NCBI GenBank assembly: GCA_030549175.1
Contig: JAUKUA010000002.1
Location: forward strand, 3,534,001-3,598,000
Direction of reading: 5' to 3'
DNA from: Lasiosphaeris hirsuta
Taxonomy: Eukaryota > Ascomycota > Sordariomycetes > Sordariales > Lasiosphaeriaceae
DNA length: 64,000 nucleotides
The position numbers and the translations under genes were made by a program. Below the pieces are notes generated by a model that ran no database searches, had not been told where the DNA came from, and worked only from the letters and a program-made list of their open reading frames with translations. Of the stretch, positions 1-10,370 are shown piece by piece. Within the stretch, counting starts at the first letter, position 1, and each line of letters begins with the position of its first letter.

Positions 1-453
1 GCCCAGGGTCACTACCTCCTGCACCCCGAGATTCCTGCGGCCCAGCTCCCCGTCGTCAGCGCCATGACGGTCGCGGCGATCTACCAGCCCGACGTTCGCA
101 GCTTCGTGGTCGGAAGTCAGGTCGGCGGCGGTTCGAGCACCAGTATTTCGCAACCGCGTGAGAAGCTCGTCTTTGCGCGGGACCGGGACCGTAACTACAC
201 CAAGGACAAGATGAGGCTGGTGCTGCGCATGGCGGCATCGAATGGCCATCGTCTGCTCGTTCTGGGCGCCCTTGGCTGCGGCGTCTTCCAAAACCCTCCT
301 GAGGATGTTGCGCATTGCTGGCTGGAGGTGTTGAGGGAGGACGAATTCACGGGAAACTGGTGGCGTGAGATTTGCTTTGCTGTTTACGACGGGCGGGGCG
401 GGGGCAGCAATTACGACGTGTTTAGACGGATATTGGATGGCAGGGAGGTATGA
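1..453 (+). CDS. Microbial-type PARG (DUF2263) protein, 3' end only
   Basis: The open frame runs from the first base of the window, so the N-terminus lies outside. The visible 150 residues contain VSAMTVAAIYQPDVR and later LVLGALGCGVFQNPPEDVA. These are hallmarks of the TIGR02452/PF10021 family, a macrodomain-like fold annotated as microbial-type poly(ADP-ribose) glycohydrolase. The GALGCGVFQNPP stretch forms the ligand-binding loop in that family. The tail FAVYDG...N(Y)DVFRRIL also fits its C-terminus. The expected role is removal of ADP-ribose from proteins; this is inferred from the family and cannot be tested on a partial sequence. The gene ends at TGA 451-453 and converges on the next, minus-strand gene. 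The in-frame ATG at 64 is internal to the domain and is unlikely to be the start. Confidence 0.8.
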   Translation, partial: AQGHYLLHPEIPAAQLPVVSAMTVAAIYQPDVRSFVVGSQVGGGSSTSISQPREKLVFARDRDRNYTKDKMRLVLRMAASNGHRLLVLGALGCGVFQNPPEDVAHCWLEVLREDEFTGNWWREICFAVYDGRGGGSNYDVFRRILDGREV

Positions 454-629
454 ACTTTACGTTTGCATTCTATCATTACCGAAAAATATTTCGCAGCAGC
501 GTTGTGAAGGGGTGCCACCCCGAAGAGATCTCCCACCCTCGGGCCGAGGTGGTCGAGGAGTCCAAAAGCTTGGTTGATTTCAAGACCAGTAAAAATTTGA
601 ACTCCTTCAGTCATCCCCACCATCAAACC

Positions 630-1058
630 TCATCGACCAATTCTCACATTTCGATTCCTCTCCAGCCCCACTCCAGGCACCACAGATACACCACTGAGGA
701 TTGCGTTTCTCTTCTCGTTCCAGTCTTTGACAATCGCTTGTTCTCGTTTCCGGGCCCAGGCATCGAGTCCAAGGTCGGCAATCTCTAGTTTTGTCAAAGG
801 TTGTGATCTTTCTACCCGCGGGCTCATGAATACTCGGATACATTCCCAAAGGTACCGCAGCCAGTAGAACAAGGGAATGCGGCTCTGGCTCCGGAAAATA
901 ACCAGAGGTTCGCATCGATCTCGGCAATCCCTAAGTTCTGCGCGGGCATTCGATGTAGCCCCTAGTAGCCTTGCCACTCGTTTGATAGCATCGATCTTGT
1001 CGGCGAATTGGGCGTCGAGGTGTGCAAGCTGCCGCTGCTTTTGGTCTGCTGAGGACAT
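630..1058 (-). CDS. Small hypothetical protein, one possible membrane segment
   Basis: A 142-residue single-exon frame with a good start context (CACAACATGTC) and normal codon use. The first third is charged and helical (QKQRQLAHLDAQFADKIDAIKRV). A hydrophobic aromatic patch around residues 58-77 (IPLFYWLRYLWECIRVFM) could be a short membrane or interface helix. A basic helix around AWARKREQAIVKDWNEKR follows. I do not recognise the family. The last 20 residues look less protein-like, and a GTGAGA donor-like site precedes the stop, so a spliced alternative C-terminus is possible. The gene converges with the PARG-like gene. Confidence 0.5.
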   Translation of the reverse strand: MSSADQKQRQLAHLDAQFADKIDAIKRVARLLGATSNARAELRDCRDRCEPLVIFRSQSRIPLFYWLRYLWECIRVFMSPRVERSQPLTKLEIADLGLDAWARKREQAIVKDWNEKRNAILSGVSVVPGVGLERNRNVRIGR

Positions 1059-2845
1059 GTTGTGGATGGGCTGGGCTTGTCGACTACGGGGGACGACTCT
1101 TCGGACTTGTAGATTTTGAACACGAGCGCTCCCTTGGTGTTTTGATCGCTAGCCAGTGTCTCTTCGTAATGGTAATCCGCGAGTGGCAGTTGTAGCAGCT
1201 GTGGGAAAAGAGTGAGATAGCATTGAGAACTTGAAATACCGGAAAAGCCAGGATGAATTTGTGAATTTTTGAGAAAGCCGTGGCGTAAAGCCCAGGTAAA
1301 AAGTCAAAATGCAGCCACAGAAGCGACTTGTCCGCCGTGATCTCAACCTGGCAAGAAGTAGCCCTGGACCTGTTTCGAAAGTTTGGATGTTCTCCATTCT
1401 CGCGAGCCTCGTCAACGAAGGAAGAATACGTCAGATATTAACAAGGAACCAGTCTGAAATTGGACGGGCTGCATTGTATTGATCAAGTAATCAGTGACTG
1501 GGTCAACTGTCTTACATCGCTCCTCCCTCTTTTGCGTGCGAGCTCCTCACCACCATACAAGGAATAAAAAGCGGGGACAGGAATGTAGCGCCTAGATCAT
1601 TCCCGGCTGCTAGAGGTTTCATTATCAATTGTGCAGTGTGTTCGTGACAGGGTCAAGCGGTTTGAATAACATCAGTCCCTCGCCTAGAAAATCGGAGTTC
1701 GGTTTCAGTTTCGGCCCAAAGTTTCTGCAACTCTTGCAAGCGTGCCGATATAGCCGACGGTGCAGGTGCCTGCATGAGCCGTTTGGCGTTCATCACGGTC
1801 CAACAAGCCAATCAATCAACTGCCTCGACAGGCTGCGCTTTGTGCCTTCCTTCGTCCCGCTCCATTCCCCAAAAATCAAGCCGGGAAAGCAACTTTTGAT
1901 TCAGCTCACCGGGAATGAGGAGGCTGACTGCGAGGGCCGACTTCCATGGAAGCTCGTGGTCGTCGTGATTGGATGACACGGTATTGGGACACGGCATTAG
2001 GCCTAAAATCCGGTGCCTCGGGTGGCGCTCTATTGACGTTGCACCAACCCGCAGCGGGATTGCAAGGTCATCTCGGTTTCGATTTCGCGCTGCACGTCCT
2101 AGGGACAGCCCATACACTAGCAGTGTCAATCTGACCTGACAAGCCACCAGCCTAGTAGCTAGAGGCGGGGTGCCATGGTAGTAGGGGCCTAGAGCTTTGC
2201 GGCGGCACGGACGGCATAGCGGGAGGAGGGGGAAACACCAGGCCAGTTTGACACCAGAAAGACCGGGGAGCCGCGGGACCAGACCTCATTCGGGATTCGG
2301 GACTTTCGCGCGTCCCGGTTGACGGTTGCAACCCTGAACGTGCCACACCTGGTTTTTCTACGGGCTACTGGTTGCGCGCCGGCTGCTGGTGCCCTCATTT
2401 TTGTTGGGAGGATTCCCGGGGACGGAATTCGGGAATAGCGCGTGTTTGGAAGAAAAGAAAGCAATGCCCAGCTGCAGCTTGTTTTCTTTTCGTGCTTTCT
2501 CTTGGCTCTCTATTGCCAGTGTGCGACCATATCTACGAACTATCCAGGAGAAAATTGGCTCCTCTACCCAACGTTCTATACCTGGTTACACGAACCCAAG
2601 GGACTGCTTGGATGCCAATCATCCCAAGCAAGTAACACGCATAGTAAGCCATCCGTCTGAGCCAAGCCCGCCACGAACAGAGCCTCGGTAGCTGGGCATC
2701 GGAAGTGCCATAGGCCAACAGTGCAAAAATGGCATCTCTTATGATGTGCCCACATTATACGCACTCACACGGAAATGCCATGAATTCCATGCGCGCGCGC
2801 CGCAGCAGAATCCGTCATGACTGACACTCACACAGGACCAAGACC
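1059..2845. other. Intergenic, 1.8 kb, no supported gene
   Basis: Short open frames occur on both strands but none shows family motifs, biased codon use or splice structure that joins into a protein. The right half is the upstream region of the MFS transporter. No tRNA or repeat was seen. Confidence 0.5.
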
Positions 2846-4654
2846 ATGGCCGGCTCACCAACGCCTGTGCCAAGCTCCAACGCGGGCGCCGAATCCGCAG
2901 CGCCGCCGCAGAGCCAAGCCGCCGAGAGCGACATCGCTGCCCTGCAGAGGCAGAGGTCGATAGAACAGGCCATCGCCGAGGGCCACGACGCCGATATCCC
3001 GTCAGACATTGGCTACGTCCTCGATGAGCAAGGCGAGGAGAAGCGTCGCAAATCCATCGCCGAACAGCGACGACACTCACTCGCGCGCAAGCGCAGCCAT
3101 GCGAGCGAGCAGCATATTGATCCTGAAAAGGACCACGCAGCCAACACGAGCGCAGCGAGCATCAGCAAAGACGAAGAGGCCGGCGGCACCACTTCCGAGG
3201 ACGAGGCCAACATTGTTTGGTGGGAGGAAAACGACCCCGAGAACCCCTACAACTGGCCGACATGGCTCAAAGTGCTCAATTGCGTATTCATCAGCGCCCT
3301 CACCTTGGTCACTCCGCTGGGCTCCTCCATCTTCGCTCCAGGTGTTGCTCAACTGATGCAGGAATTCGGGTCTGACAGCCTCGAGCTCGCCTCCTTCGTC
3401 GTCTCCGTTTACGTGCTGGGCTTCGCCGCCGGGCCCCTGGTGATCGCGCCCCTCAGTGAAATCTACGGCCGCCTGTGGGTCTACCACTTGTGCAACATGG
3501 CCTTCCTAGCCTTCCTCGTGGGGTGCGCTCTTGCCCCGTCGCTCAATGCACTCATCGCCTTCCGCTTCCTCTCGGGCGTCTTCGGCAGCTGCCCGCTCAC
3601 CAACGGCGGCGGCACCATTGCTGACATGATTGTGCCCGAGAAGCGGGCTTCCGCCATGGCCGCCTTCAGTATCGGCCCTCTTCTAGGCCCCATTATTGGC
3701 CCCGTGGCCGGCGGCTTCCTAGCCGAGGCGGCGGGTTGGCGCTGGGTCTTTTGGCTGTTGGTTATCGTGGCTGGCGTTCTGGCCATCGTCATGCTGATCT
3801 TTGCGCGCGAGACGTACGCCCCCGTGCTGCTGCAGCGGAGGGTCGACAAGCTAAAGAAGGAGACGGGAAACGATATGCTGCGATCTAAGCTCGACTCGGG
3901 CCTGTCGGCAAAAGACTATTTCAAGCGCAGCATCGTGCGCCCCCTGAGGATGCTTGTCTTCAGCCCCACCTGCATCATTTTCGCTTTTTACATCGCCATC
4001 ATCTATGGGTACCTGTACCTCATGTTCACGAGCATTAGCGACGTGTTCCACCGCTCCTACGGCTTCTCAACGAGCACTGTTGGTCTAGTATTCCTTGGCC
4101 TTGGCCTTGGCTCCATGTCCGGTTTGTTCTTCTTCGGCTACTCAAGCGACCAGAAAGCGAAAAAGACCAAGGCCGAAGGGCTTCCCATGAAACCCGAAGA
4201 TCGCCTCGAGCTCATGCCGTACGCGGCAATCCTGCTTCCCGCTGGCTTTTTTATCTACGGCTGGACAGCCGAGAAGCATGTGCATTGGATCGTACCCATT
4301 CTCAGCCATATTCCCATGTAAGCGCCATCCCCTGAGAGAGAGGCCAGCGCCGAAAACACACACTAACACACCCACGGTGGTTTCTCAATGGTCGTCACCT
4401 TCATGTCCCTGAACATGGCACTTGTCGATACCTTTACCATCTACGCCGCATCGGCGCTCGCCGCCAACACGGTCGTCAGGAGCATCTTTGGCGCAGTGCT
4501 GCCCCTCTTTGGGCTGCGCATGTACCACGCCCTTGGATTGGGCTGGGGGAACAGCTTGCTGGCGTTTATTTCGCTGCTCATGATTCCCATTGCATTCGGC
4601 ATCTTGAAGTACGGAGAGCTTCTAAGGGTGAAGTATCCGATCAAAAACCTGTAG
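2846..4654 (+). CDS. MFS transporter, DHA1 (drug:H+ antiporter) type, aberrant intron acceptor
   Basis: Predicted exons 2846-4317 and 4378-4654 give 582 residues. The first ~135 residues are a hydrophilic cytosolic tail, ending in the NPYNW motif that precedes TM1 in fungal DHA1 transporters. Motif A ([14 protein letters not shown]) lies between TM2 and TM3. The antiporter motif C region reads [16 protein letters not shown]. Exon 2 carries the last two or three helices ([27 protein letters not shown]). The likely role is proton-driven export of drugs, polyamines or toxic metabolites at the plasma membrane; the substrate is unknown. The intron starts GTAAGC, has a CACTAAC branch site, but ends in GG at 4376-4377 instead of AG. 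No AG lies between the in-frame TAA of the branch site and the conserved GFSMVVTF segment. Unspliced reading stops at 4319-4321, after about nine helices. Either an unusual acceptor is used, the gene is damaged, or the base is a sequencing error. Confidence 0.88.
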
Positions 4655-5283
4655 ATAGGGATGGCGTCCTGTAATGAGGTGCGCTTCAGCGTGCATCATG
4701 TGGGTTTCTTTGGTTTTTGTCGCCCTTTTGCATGCCGGATACTATTCATCATTTTCACGTAGGACGGATTAGGCGTACACGGCATTAGATATGAGATACA
4801 GGATAAAAAAATAAATCGTAATGATAAAAAGGGTACTGCTGGCTCCCCTTTCGACACTACGGGGAAACGGCCTCGTTACCTCGGCTATAAACGTCCCGAG
4901 TTGGTGGGCGATCGGGAGAGTGCGGGTTCCTGTTACCTAACCCATTGCGCATATATCGATCACAAGAGTTGAAGAAAAGAGAAACATTCAGTCAAACGTA
5001 TCTCGCACACAGCTACGCGGAGAGAGTTTATTCTGAACCCAGAGGAGAGATGCTTCCAGCATCAAAGTCTGTCCCGGAACGCCCACCCGTTAGACCTTCC
5101 AATCATGAGAAGCCCAAACGGCCGAACGGCGCCGGTAAACCGCCGGAAAGTTCGCCGTTGTATAAAAAGCACGCACACTCCGCCTCCAAAACAATTCTAT
5201 CCTGCTTCCGGAACACAGGCAGCCTGTATTTATATTGTCTTCCCGACACACATGGCCGGTCTTGTCCTTGACGCATCTTCCCT
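4655..5283. other. Intergenic between convergent MFS and ATG44 genes
   Basis: No gene seen. An AATAAA poly(A)-like signal lies near 4810 within an A-rich stretch about 150 bases after the MFS stop codon. It is probably the 3' processing region of the transporter. The right side is the downstream region of the minus-strand gene. Confidence 0.45.
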
Positions 5284-5838
5284 CTACCGCGTCCGCTCAA
5301 ACCAGCCGCTGGTGCTCGCCACGGCGGCTCCCTGGTCCAAAACCCACTCCCCAAGACCGAGGTACTTCTCAACCCATTTTGTGACCTCTTTGTTATCGCC
5401 GCCGACTTTGTCCGTCTTGAAACTAGGCCTGACCGATCCCCGAGCCGGGGTACTTGTTAGTATGGCCAAGGAGCAAGATTTCGCATCGAGTCGCCGCGCA
5501 TCGTGTTGGCGAGAAAGAGGAGATCGGATTCGGTGAGAACTCACGTCAGGCCGGTCGACCGCTTCATCCCTGCGAGAAATGCGGAAACTGGGATCGTCAG
5601 ATCAGCTGGCTGTTCACCGGCACAAACATGCCGAGGGCGAGAGAGAACGACTTACAGAGCACGGCATCGAAGGCATAATGGGTCAGTCGTCCCAGCTTTG
5701 ACCACAACCCCAATGTCAGCAAATTTAGGAGCTAGGAGGCAATTTAGACTCCGAAGCGCACGACGTGGCAGATGCCCTCGACGACGACGAACGATGACGA
5801 CGACGCCGCGGGCCGACAGGGGAACAACGCACCACCAT
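5284..5838 (-). CDS. ATG44: DUF1748 family protein, mitofissin Atg44 homologue
   Basis: Four exons on the minus strand (5838-5833, 5695-5656, 5587-5545, 5422-5284) join in frame to 75 residues. The parts read LGRLTHYAFDAVL, FSAFLAGMKRSTGL, and a C-terminal section with TDKVGGDN, WVEKYLGLGEWVLDQ, STSGWFERTR. This order, length and spacing match the DUF1748 family. That family includes yeast and fission-yeast Atg44/Mdi1 (mitofissin), a mitochondrial intermembrane-space protein that drives membrane fission in mitophagy. The donors are GTGCGT, GTAAGT and GTGAGT, with AG acceptors throughout. The first exon would be only ATGGTG, in a good AAAATGG context. This exon is the weakest part: its acceptor (CAAAG at 5696) lacks a pyrimidine tract. 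Exons 2-4 are strong. The gene is divergent from pyruvate kinase. Confidence 0.82.
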
Positions 5839-6479
5839 TTTGATCGATTGCTAAAGTCGAGAGGTATCGGAGGACGAAATTGGTATGTCTCGAACACGCC
5901 TAGCTGCACAAGATTCGCGATGTATTGGGGGCGGCGACTTGTCGAAATTTGTTTGTTTGCGGCGGCGGGGAAGTAGGGTGGCGGGCAACGGCAGCGATCA
6001 CAAGATGACCCCGACAACGACTAACCCGGGAATGGCGGAGTCACGTGCAGAGTCACGTGCCACAAATCTTCCTCCCTCAGTGCCCGGACCCACGACCCAC
6101 CCCTCTGGCTCCAAGCCGCAATCGCAATCGCCCTAGCTCGCCTGGACCTGGCCGCCAGCCCACCTGTGTCCACCACGATTAGCGATTGGCCCGTGTCATC
6201 CACGAACGTCAAGGAGGGGCGCGTGGACGAGGTGGGGCATCAGGGCGATCGCTGAGTGGGATGTTGAGGGAGGAGCTCCCCCAAGCTCTTCCAAGTGGAA
6301 GGGAAGGTTGGGTGTTGAACAAGCCTGGTTTTTTTTCGCGCAGACGGGCTCGAAAGAAAAAGTCAATTCCCTCAGCAGAATTTTGCTCGCTCATTCCATC
6401 TCTCGACTCCATCCCCGCCCTCTTTGCGCTCCAGCAATCCCCTTCCATCATCCGTCTTCGATCAGAAGCATAGTTAGAG
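5839..6479. other. Divergent promoter region of ATG44 and pyruvate kinase
   Basis: No coding sequence is supported here. The stretch holds the tandem CACGTG sites listed separately and, from about 6400, a CT-rich segment of the kind that precedes transcription starts of highly expressed fungal genes. The probable leader exon of the pyruvate kinase transcript ends at 6479. Confidence 0.5.
6042..6059. promoter_or_regulatory. Tandem CACGTG (E-box) sites
   Basis: Two copies of GAGTCACGTGC sit 12 bp apart, placing CACGTG at 6042-6047 and 6054-6059. The palindrome is the classic site of bHLH/bZIP regulators such as Cbf1-type factors. The pair is about 200 bp upstream of the ATG44 start and about 420 bp before the probable leader intron of pyruvate kinase, so it could serve either gene. 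Which factor binds cannot be told from sequence. Confidence 0.5.
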
Positions 6480-6824
6480 GTGAGTTTAGTACTGCTTTCC
6501 AGAGTCTACATCCCAGCACTCAGTCACCTTTTCTGTCGCCGGAATCCAGTGAGGGGTTGCCTCCACTCGCTGTGTTCCGGACATTTCTGGCGTCGGGTCG
6601 TTTCACGGACGTGACCTCATGGAGGGGCACAGCTCGAAGCCACCTGCACACCCGATTGCGGTCTGATCTATCAGTTGTCCCGGGTCCCAATCCGACCTCC
6701 AGCATTCATCTCACTTGGCAAATCTGATCTGCACCGGACACCCCGACTTTTTATTGATCCTGAAAAGTCCTCACTGGACCGGACTCGGAGCTTGATTGCT
6801 GATATAACATCCTCTCCCTCCTAG
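6480..6824 (+). other. Probable 5'-UTR intron of pyruvate kinase
   Basis: A strong donor (GAG then GTGAGT at 6480) and a pyrimidine-rich acceptor (TCCCTCCTAG ending at 6824), with a GCTGATAT branch-like site, bracket 345 nt between a CT-rich leader and the start codon at 6943. Long leader introns are common in highly expressed fungal genes. No transcript data are available to confirm it. Confidence 0.5.
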
Positions 6825-6942
6825 GAAAATTTAGGCCTCCATCTCTGCCCCTCCTGCCCCTCCCTTAACAACAAACCTCGCTCTCTCTCGACCTTGTCAC
6901 CCACCCACCAACAAACAGCCCCCGGACCAGATTGTTATCACA

Positions 6943-8902
6943 ATGGCGGCCACGGCTCTCGACCACCTGTCGCTCGGCGGTAGAATTGACTGGCTCTCCC
7001 AGCTCGACACCGCCTACCAACCCGAGCGCAACCTGCGCCGGACTTCCATCATCTGCACCATCGGACCCAAGACGAACTCGGTTGAGGCCATCAACAAGCT
7101 CCGCGAAGCTGGCCTGAACGTCGTGCGCATGAACTTTTCCCATGGCAGCTACGAGTATCACCGTACGTTTCTAGCATCATTCCTCCCATGAATCGGATTA
7201 CAGCCCAATGTCCGGCTCGGATCCCCATGCCCCCTGACCCCACTTCCACCTCGTCAGAGCTCAGGAACTAGGTGCTGACTGTGCTGTGTATTTTAGAGTC
7301 CGTCATTGACAATGCCCGCGCTGCCGAGAAGGCCCAGAAGGGCCGCCAGATCGCCATTGCCCTGGACACCAAGGGACCTGAGATCCGTACCGGAAACACC
7401 GTCGGCGATGCCGACCTTCCCATCGCCGTTGGCAAGGTGCTGAACATCACCACTGACGACAATTATGCCACCGCTTCCGACACGGATAACATGTAAGTCG
7501 CACCTCTCCCTGACATGAGCCATTTTCGATGCCTGTGGCTGACTCTGGTCCTAGGTACGTCGACTACAAGAACATCACCAAGGTCATCACACCGGGGCGC
7601 ATCATCTACGTCGACGACGGTGTCCTGGCATTCGACGTTATCGAGATCGTGGATGAGAAGACCGTCAAGGTCAAGGCGCGGAACAACGGCTTCATCTCGT
7701 CCCGCAAAGGCGTCAACCTGCCTAACACGGATGTTGATCTGCCCGCTCTCTCAGAGAAGGACAAGAACGATCTCCGCTTTGGTGTGAAGAACAATGTCGA
7801 TATGGTCTTTGCCTGTATGCGCTTCCTCCTCTCATACCTTTTGCTGCTGTTTCGTGCCGATTCTAATCGTGAATACAAACAGCCTTCATCCGGAGAGGCC
7901 AGGACATCAAGGACATCCGTGAGGTTCTCGGTTCCGACGGCAAGCACATCCAGATCATCGCCAAGATTGAGAACCGCCAAGGACTCAACAACTTCGCCGA
8001 GATCCTTGCCGAGACTGACGGTGTCATGGTTGCCCGTGGTGACTTGGGTATCGAGATTCCTGCGGCCGAGGTGTTCGCGGCCCAGAAGAAGATCATTGCC
8101 ATGTGCAACGTTGCTGGCAAGCCCGTCATCTGCGCGACCCAGATGCTCGAGTCCATGATCAAGAACCCCAGACCCACCCGTGCAGAGATCAGTGATGTCG
8201 GCAATGCTGTTACCGATGGTGCTGACTGTGTCATGGTAAGACATGTATCAACCCTCGCGTCGTATACTTTGCTAACTCATTGCCGTAGCTTTCAGGTGAG
8301 ACAGCCAAGGGTAACTATCCTAACGAGGCTGTCCGTGAGATGAGCGAGACGTGCCTAAAGGCCGAGAACACGATCCCCTATGTTAGCCATTTTGAGGAGC
8401 TATGCACTCTGGCCAAGCGCCCTGTCTCGGTCGTCGAGTCCTGCGCCATGTCGGCTGTTCGCGCCTCGCTGGATCTCAACGCCTCGGCTATCTTTGTTCT
8501 GTCCACATCGGGAGTTTCTGCTCGCCTGATCTCCAAGTACCGACCTGTGTGCCCGATCATTATGATCACAAGAAACCCATCGGCTTCTCGATATGCCCAT
8601 CTCTACCGTGGCGTGTATCCGTTCCTGTTCCCCGAGGCCAAGCCCGACTTCACCAAGGTGAACTGGCAGGAGGATGTTGATCGCCGCATCAAGTGGGGTC
8701 TCAGCCACGCCATTGACCTCAACATCCTGACGGCAGGCGAGACGGTGGTTGTTGTGCAGGGCTGGAAGGTAAGATTATACGCCCACTCTTCAACATTATT
8801 CAGCACATGGCTAACTCTGAAAAACAGGGCGGTATGGGTAACACCAACACCATGCGTATCGTCAAGGCCGATCTCGACCACCTTGGAATTGGTGACAAGT
8901 AG
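6943..8902 (+). CDS. Pyruvate kinase
   Basis: Six exons (6943-7162, 7297-7492, 7555-7814, 7883-8235, 8289-8768, 8828-8902) encode 527 residues, the usual length for fungal pyruvate kinase. The enzyme converts phosphoenolpyruvate and ADP to pyruvate and ATP, the last step of glycolysis, in the cytosol. Visible motifs are CTIGPKTNS at the start of the A domain, [21 protein letters not shown] (residues 96-106), the lid B domain in exon 3, and the signature [11 protein letters not shown] with catalytic Lys253. Further on are [25 protein letters not shown] and LSGETAKG. The C-terminal allosteric domain ends [11 protein letters not shown]. All five introns are GT-AG and in phase. The start lies in a CACAATGGC context after a CT-rich leader with a probable intron. 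Frequent C-ending codons and the leader suggest high expression. Confidence 0.97.
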
Positions 8903-9500
8903 ATTCGGGGCAACGAACATGGTTCTGTCATGAATATCAGGCGGTTCGGTGGTTAGTTTTCGGCAAGGGCTCGATCGGGACGGGTCCCAACAATAGACTT
9001 ATCAGGTGGTATGGCTCTTAAAATTCACCGCGGCCATTATTGATTCCCAACCTGTTCTCTCTGCGATGCTGCTGTTTCGAAGTGACTAGCTAGCTGTTGA
9101 CAAGAGTATCCTGACTTCAGCTCGCTTGGAATTCGATCGTAAACCAGGAGCTTCCGATGTGGTCCTCTGCGGGTCCTTGCCGAAGTATTACCACCCTTGA
9201 TGGACAAAGACTTGCAGTTTGGTACTCGAACCAATATTGTTTCGGAGAGGGATGCCAGGGAATACACTGGTTAGTTCCCGATCGAAGTCTATCGATTCGG
9301 CATTAAATTACTAGACGCAAAATATTTCGGCGCTTGTTTATAACCGATCGACTAGGAAGCTGTCTCCCCTTCACGAGGTCCGCATTGAGCACCACCCGCT
9401 TTGCAAGCCCAAGCCTCGATGCGTTGCCAGGACTTGTATCCAACCGTCCTCTTTCCTGTTTATCAACACCCCTCCCAGCTACGGTTGGGCCACTATAACA
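8903..9500. other. Intergenic, 3' region of pyruvate kinase and upstream of next gene
   Basis: No supported gene, repeat or RNA. A 76-codon minus-strand frame here has no recognisable content. Confidence 0.45.
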
Positions 9501-10370
9501 ATGGACATCAACCACTGTTGGCCCATGGATTATCAAGCCGCTAGGGGCGTGTGTGCGGCCCTTGCGAGCGAGACGACGAGACGTAGCCGCTTGCCTCCAA
9601 GGTGGAGGAGGGAGCAGCCAGGCCCAGCGACACGCGACTCGCCTCCGTATTACCCGGCCGTGACTGCAAGTCCGAACCCAAGCCCAATCCCGACTTCGGC
9701 CACCACTCTGCCGGCCGTACCCGAGGCTGTCATCCTGGAGCGGGACGTGACGTACCCCGACGCCGATGAACTTTTCCCGCGCGTCGGCTTCAACTGGCCC
9801 GTCTTCAGACGGCAAGACTGGCGGGGCGCGTGGAGGCCCGAGAGAGAGCACACCATCGCGCTGGACCCGCGCGGCGAGGCCGAGCTGCTGGAGGCGATCC
9901 TGTTGGACGTCGGACGGGGCCAGCATTGGTCGTCGTTTAGGTGGCGGCATCGGGGGCTGACGCGCGACGAGGTGGACCGGGCGATGGCCATCTTGTTCGG
10001 GCTCGCGGCGGAGGCTATGATGGTGGGCGAGGAGGGCGGGTTGGAGGCGCACGTGGCCGAGCCGTGGGCGTGGTGGCGGGCGTTCCGGGACCGGAGGCGG
10101 GAGATGTGGTTTGGGGCGGCTCTGGACAGGGCGCTATACAACCTCGTGGTGTTGGCCATCCAGGCGAGGCAGTTCTATCTAGAGAGGCTAGGGGACTGGC
10201 AGAGGGATATCGACGGGGAGGGCATGTGGGCGAGGGCGGTGGATGAGGTGATCAATGTGCTGCTGTGTCGTTACGCGGGTGAATGGGGAGTCCTGGATGC
10301 GTATTTTCGGGACGTTGAAGGGGCAGTGCATATTGGCCTGGGAGGGGGTGTGGTGATGAGGGATGTCTAG
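9501..10370 (+). CDS. Hypothetical Trp-rich protein
   Basis: An uninterrupted 289-residue frame with a good start context (AACAATGGAC) and strongly GC-biased third positions, both typical of real genes here. Residues 1-75 are Pro/Ser-rich and probably disordered. From about residue 80 the protein looks globular and rich in Trp and Arg (FPRVGFNWPVFRRQDWRG, HWSSFRWRHRGLTRDEVDRA, EPWAWWRAFRDRRREMWFG). No signal peptide, membrane segment, zinc site or catalytic motif is obvious. I do not recognise the family. The antisense frames across it lack such bias. Confidence 0.7.
   Translation: MDINHCWPMDYQAARGVCAALASETTRRSRLPPRWRREQPGPATRDSPPYYPAVTASPNPSPIPTSATTLPAVPEAVILERDVTYPDADELFPRVGFNWPVFRRQDWRGAWRPEREHTIALDPRGEAELLEAILLDVGRGQHWSSFRWRHRGLTRDEVDRAMAILFGLAAEAMMVGEEGGLEAHVAEPWAWWRAFRDRRREMWFGAALDRALYNLVVLAIQARQFYLERLGDWQRDIDGEGMWARAVDEVINVLLCRYAGEWGVLDAYFRDVEGAVHIGLGGGVVMRDV

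Noticed and set aside
9303..10052. 249-codon minus-strand frame
   Set aside because: Antisense to the hypothetical Trp-rich gene, with worse start context and composition.
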